Below are positions 50,969 to 52,748 of a stretch of DNA of 52,748 bases, one piece after another. Source of the DNA: Gammaproteobacteria bacterium (lineage in GTDB: Bacteria; Pseudomonadota; Gammaproteobacteria; Arenicellales; Poriferihabitantaceae). Position numbers and translations under genes: made by a program. How positions within the stretch are numbered: the first letter of the stretch is position 1; the number at the start of each line of letters is the position of its first letter. Where the stretch lies: contig JAPPPS010000024.1 in the NCBI GenBank assembly GCA_028817405.1, positions 1 to 52,748 of the forward strand. Reading direction: 5' to 3'. The notes beneath the pieces are model-generated. The model was not told the origin of the DNA. It did not search any database and was given only the letters and a program-made list of their open reading frames with translations.

Positions 50969-52443
50969 AACTCCAGCGCCGGCAGGCCCAGCGCCGCGGC
51001 GGCCGCGCGCAACTTGGCGCGATGGTCGCCGTATACGAACACCATGTGGTGTTCGATGCGCGCGTCGATGAGGTCGCGCAACACTTGCGAAGCGCCGCGC
51101 GCGAAACGCACTACGCCGGAAGTGCCGGTGAACGCCAGCGGCCGCTGCAACGCTTCGCATGCGCCGATGACGAACTTCGGTTGGTTGCGCGATTGCGAGA
51201 TGCGCGCGAAAGTCATCGCGCCGGGTTTCAGCGCGAACTGGTACAGCAGCGGCATCTGGCGGTTGGTGTGAATGGTCGCGACCGGCGCGGCCCCCGGTTT
51301 GGGATCCGGGTCGCGCATGGAAATCGGCGCCTGGCCGCAGTGCCAAATCACGCCGCTGTCATCGGCCGCGTCCAAGTCAACTAAGTCGCTTAAAAACACC
51401 GGCGCGTCGGCCGCTTCTTGAACCAACATTTGCGTCAACGCGCCGTAGACATCGGCCTCGCATGCGCATGGAATTTTCGCCTCGCCCAACATCGACACCG
51501 GCGCGCACACCGCGCCGCCGTATTCGGTGAAAGTTTCCGGCCAGCAGCGCACCGCGAACGCGTCATAACCGCCGCGCGCGCGCAATGCATCGAGGCCCGC
51601 TTTCAAGCGCAATGAACGGTTGAGTTGCGGTTGGTCGAGCGCGTCCATGCCGTTGCCATGCAGCGCGTCGTCGGCGATGCGGCGGGCATCGGCGACGCTC
51701 GCGGCCGGGGCGGCGCGCGCGGCGTCGAACAATTCATCGATGTCGAATTCGTCGATGGTGACGCCGGTGAGTTGCTTGACGCTTGCGGCCGAATACGCGC
51801 AAGTGTGGAAGCCCGGCGGATGCGCGCCGATGCGCGCGATGCGTTTGCCGGCCAGCGCGCGGGCGATGGCGCGGCCGGCGGCGGCCATGGGTTGCGCGGC
51901 ATCCGTGGACGCAGCCGCGGTTGGTTCCACCGGCGCGGCATCCAACCGCCCGGCCATGCGCCGGCCGTCGAGCAAGTCGTCGAGGTCACCGGCGACCGTG
52001 GGCGCGGCCGGGTCGGCATACAAGTGCGAGAAATCCCGGCCGTGCAAACCGAGCGCGTGGCTGGCGAGATTCAAACCGCAGAACGCGTTCAGGCGCAGCC
52101 GCCCGCCGATGCGCGGCTCCGGCGCGGCCCAGATGCCCAGCGGCCCCGCGAACTCCGCCGCGGCCGCGACCACCGCATCGGCGTCGGTGAAAGTGAGTTG
52201 CAACACCAGCAACTGGTCGACCGCCGGCAACGCGCGCAATGCCCGCATGGCCGCGGCCTGGTCAAACAACATCTCGCGCGCGCCGATGATATCGAAGTTG
52301 CCGCGCGCCGCCGCGCGCTCCAGTTGCGCGAACATCGCGCGCGATTTTTCCCGCGCAAACGCCACATCAAAAGTCGCGCGCGCAAACGGCAAAACACCAA
52401 TTCTCCGGCGCGCGCCGGGGGCCGGGGTTTTAGGTGGATTCAT
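50965..52443 (-). CDS. L-fucose/arabinose isomerase-like protein
   Basis: 492 residues. The N-terminus (RRIGVLPFARATFDVAFAREKSRAMFAQL) and the later VRCWPETFTEYGGAVCAPVSMLGEAKIPCACEADVYGALTQML are characteristic of the FucI/AraA-like superfamily, with metal-binding Glu and Asp in the latter region and a His in ARIEHHMVFVYGDH near the end. It probably interconverts an aldose and a ketose, or acts on a related sugar acid. First gene of a two-gene operon with the MocA dehydrogenase; the pair may handle another sugar imported by this locus (inference). Confidence 0.82.
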   Translation of the reverse strand: MNPPKTPAPGARRRIGVLPFARATFDVAFAREKSRAMFAQLERAAARGNFDIIGAREMLFDQAAAMRALRALPAVDQLLVLQLTFTDADAVVAAAAEFAGPLGIWAAPEPRIGGRLRLNAFCGLNLASHALGLHGRDFSHLYADPAAPTVAGDLDDLLDGRRMAGRLDAAPVEPTAAASTDAAQPMAAAGRAIARALAGKRIARIGAHPPGFHTCAYSAASVKQLTGVTIDEFDIDELFDAARAAPAASVADARRIADDALHGNGMDALDQPQLNRSLRLKAGLDALRARGGYDAFAVRCWPETFTEYGGAVCAPVSMLGEAKIPCACEADVYGALTQMLVQEAADAPVFLSDLVDLDAADDSGVIWHCGQAPISMRDPDPKPGAAPVATIHTNRQMPLLYQFALKPGAMTFARISQSRNQPKFVIGACEALQRPLAFTGTSGVVRFARGASQVLRDLIDARIEHHMVFVYGDHRAKLRAAAAALGLPALEL

Positions 52444-52666
52444 CGGCGGATTACAAACGGTTGAACGATGATTTCATGCATAACAAGCGCGCAGTTCGAC
52501 GCCATTATGCGCTTGCGATTCGAGAACCGCAACTATAACGGTTTGCCGCCGCTCATCAACGGGTCTGGCGGGGGTTGTCTCGCTTAAGTTGCCGCGATTT
52601 TTTTGTTTTTAATTTCTCGGAGGTTTTGCGTTACAATGCATCGATTCCCCGCCGCCGCCGACCGTC
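52444..52666. promoter_or_regulatory. Divergent promoter region between the isomerase and the gene at 52667
   Basis: About 220 bp, AT-richer near 52590-52640. A -10-like TACAAT (52632-52637) lies 30 bp before ATG 52667, without a good -35 at the expected distance. No palindrome or coding potential is seen. Confidence 0.35.
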
Positions 52667-52748
52667 ATGCCCGTTATTCGCGAGACCACTTTCAACGCCA
52701 AGTTGACCGATATTTTGCGGCGGAAGAATCCGCGGTGGCGGACCGATG
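52667..52748 (+). CDS. Start of a gene resembling the N-6 DNA methyltransferase family, truncated by window end
   Basis: Only 27 codons are visible: MPVIRETTFNAKLTDILRRK then NPRWRTD. The FNAKLTDILRRKNPRW segment resembles the first helix of the 1005-residue methyltransferase at 40641 (LNYKLAELLRRQ) and, from memory, the 'KLADILR..NPRW' start of related stand-alone N-6 methylases. ATG 52667 follows a TACAAT box. Identity is tentative. Confidence 0.4.
   Translation, partial: MPVIRETTFNAKLTDILRRKNPRWRTD

Overview
The window is a GC-rich bacterial chromosome segment, most likely gammaproteobacterial. The evidence is a glutaminyl-tRNA synthetase (GlnS), a SohB-type S49 protease, a BamC-like lipoprotein and a DapE, all typical of beta/gamma-proteobacteria. 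Core genes are strongly GC-rich and packed with ATGA overlaps. Three stretches are visibly AT-richer and carry defence-type genes (about 1.6-6.15 kb, 21.86-26.04 kb and 33.67-37.3 kb), which suggests horizontal acquisition. No tRNA, rRNA or CRISPR array was seen.

Layout. 0-0.85 kb: 3' part of an oligopeptide ABC ATPase. 1.0-1.5 kb: two small overlapping genes. 1.6-6.15 kb: a four-gene cassette of 5-methylcytosine methyltransferase, GHKL ATPase, an unknown protein and a DUF6339-like protein. 6.2-10.6 kb: two small envelope genes, an MFS transporter, a GT-B glycosyltransferase and a DMT transporter. 10.7-19.9 kb (minus strand): a deacetylase/glycosyltransferase operon, BamC-like lipoprotein, gamma-carbonic anhydrase, SohB, GlnS and DapE. 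20-21.1 kb: an IS481-like element whose transposase frame runs without a stop into dapE. 21.9-26.0 kb: a membrane protein, a GIY-YIG membrane protein and a zinc-hook SMC-like ATPase. 26.1-33.6 kb: a Rieske oxygenase gene with an in-frame stop, a D12-class adenine methylase, a DUF4143-type ATPase with a palindromic operator, IlvD, a class II aldolase, a YqaA-like protein and two small membrane proteins. 33.7-40.6 kb (minus strand): a large N6-adenine methyltransferase, the remains of a specificity-subunit gene with an IS-derived mini-element in the gap, and an intact 1207-residue unknown protein. 40.7-49.9 kb: galK, galT and a GH42 beta-galactosidase divergent from a sugar ABC transporter. 49.9-52.4 kb: a MocA-type dehydrogenase and a FucI-like isomerase. 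At 52.67 kb a gene begins that resembles the start of the methyltransferase at 40.6 kb.

How the genes work together. The 40.7-49.9 kb block reads as uptake of a galactoside, its hydrolysis and Leloir-pathway entry. DapE, GlnS, SohB and BamC are housekeeping functions. The AT-richer blocks, together with the methylases, form a dispersed set of restriction or phage-defence loci.

Two things stand out. First, the four-gene Dcm/GHKL/unknown/DUF6339 cassette and the methyltransferase-(lost S)-giant protein locus are both candidate defence systems that I cannot match to a named type. Second, an imperfect GGTGAC-type hexanucleotide repeat has entered many unrelated GC-rich genes, always in the frame that encodes Gly-Asp. 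It lengthens GlnS, galactokinase, beta-galactosidase, the MFS transporter, a glycosyltransferase and the sugar ABC ATPase, but not the AT-richer defence genes, apart from a gly-rich linker in the GHKL ATPase.
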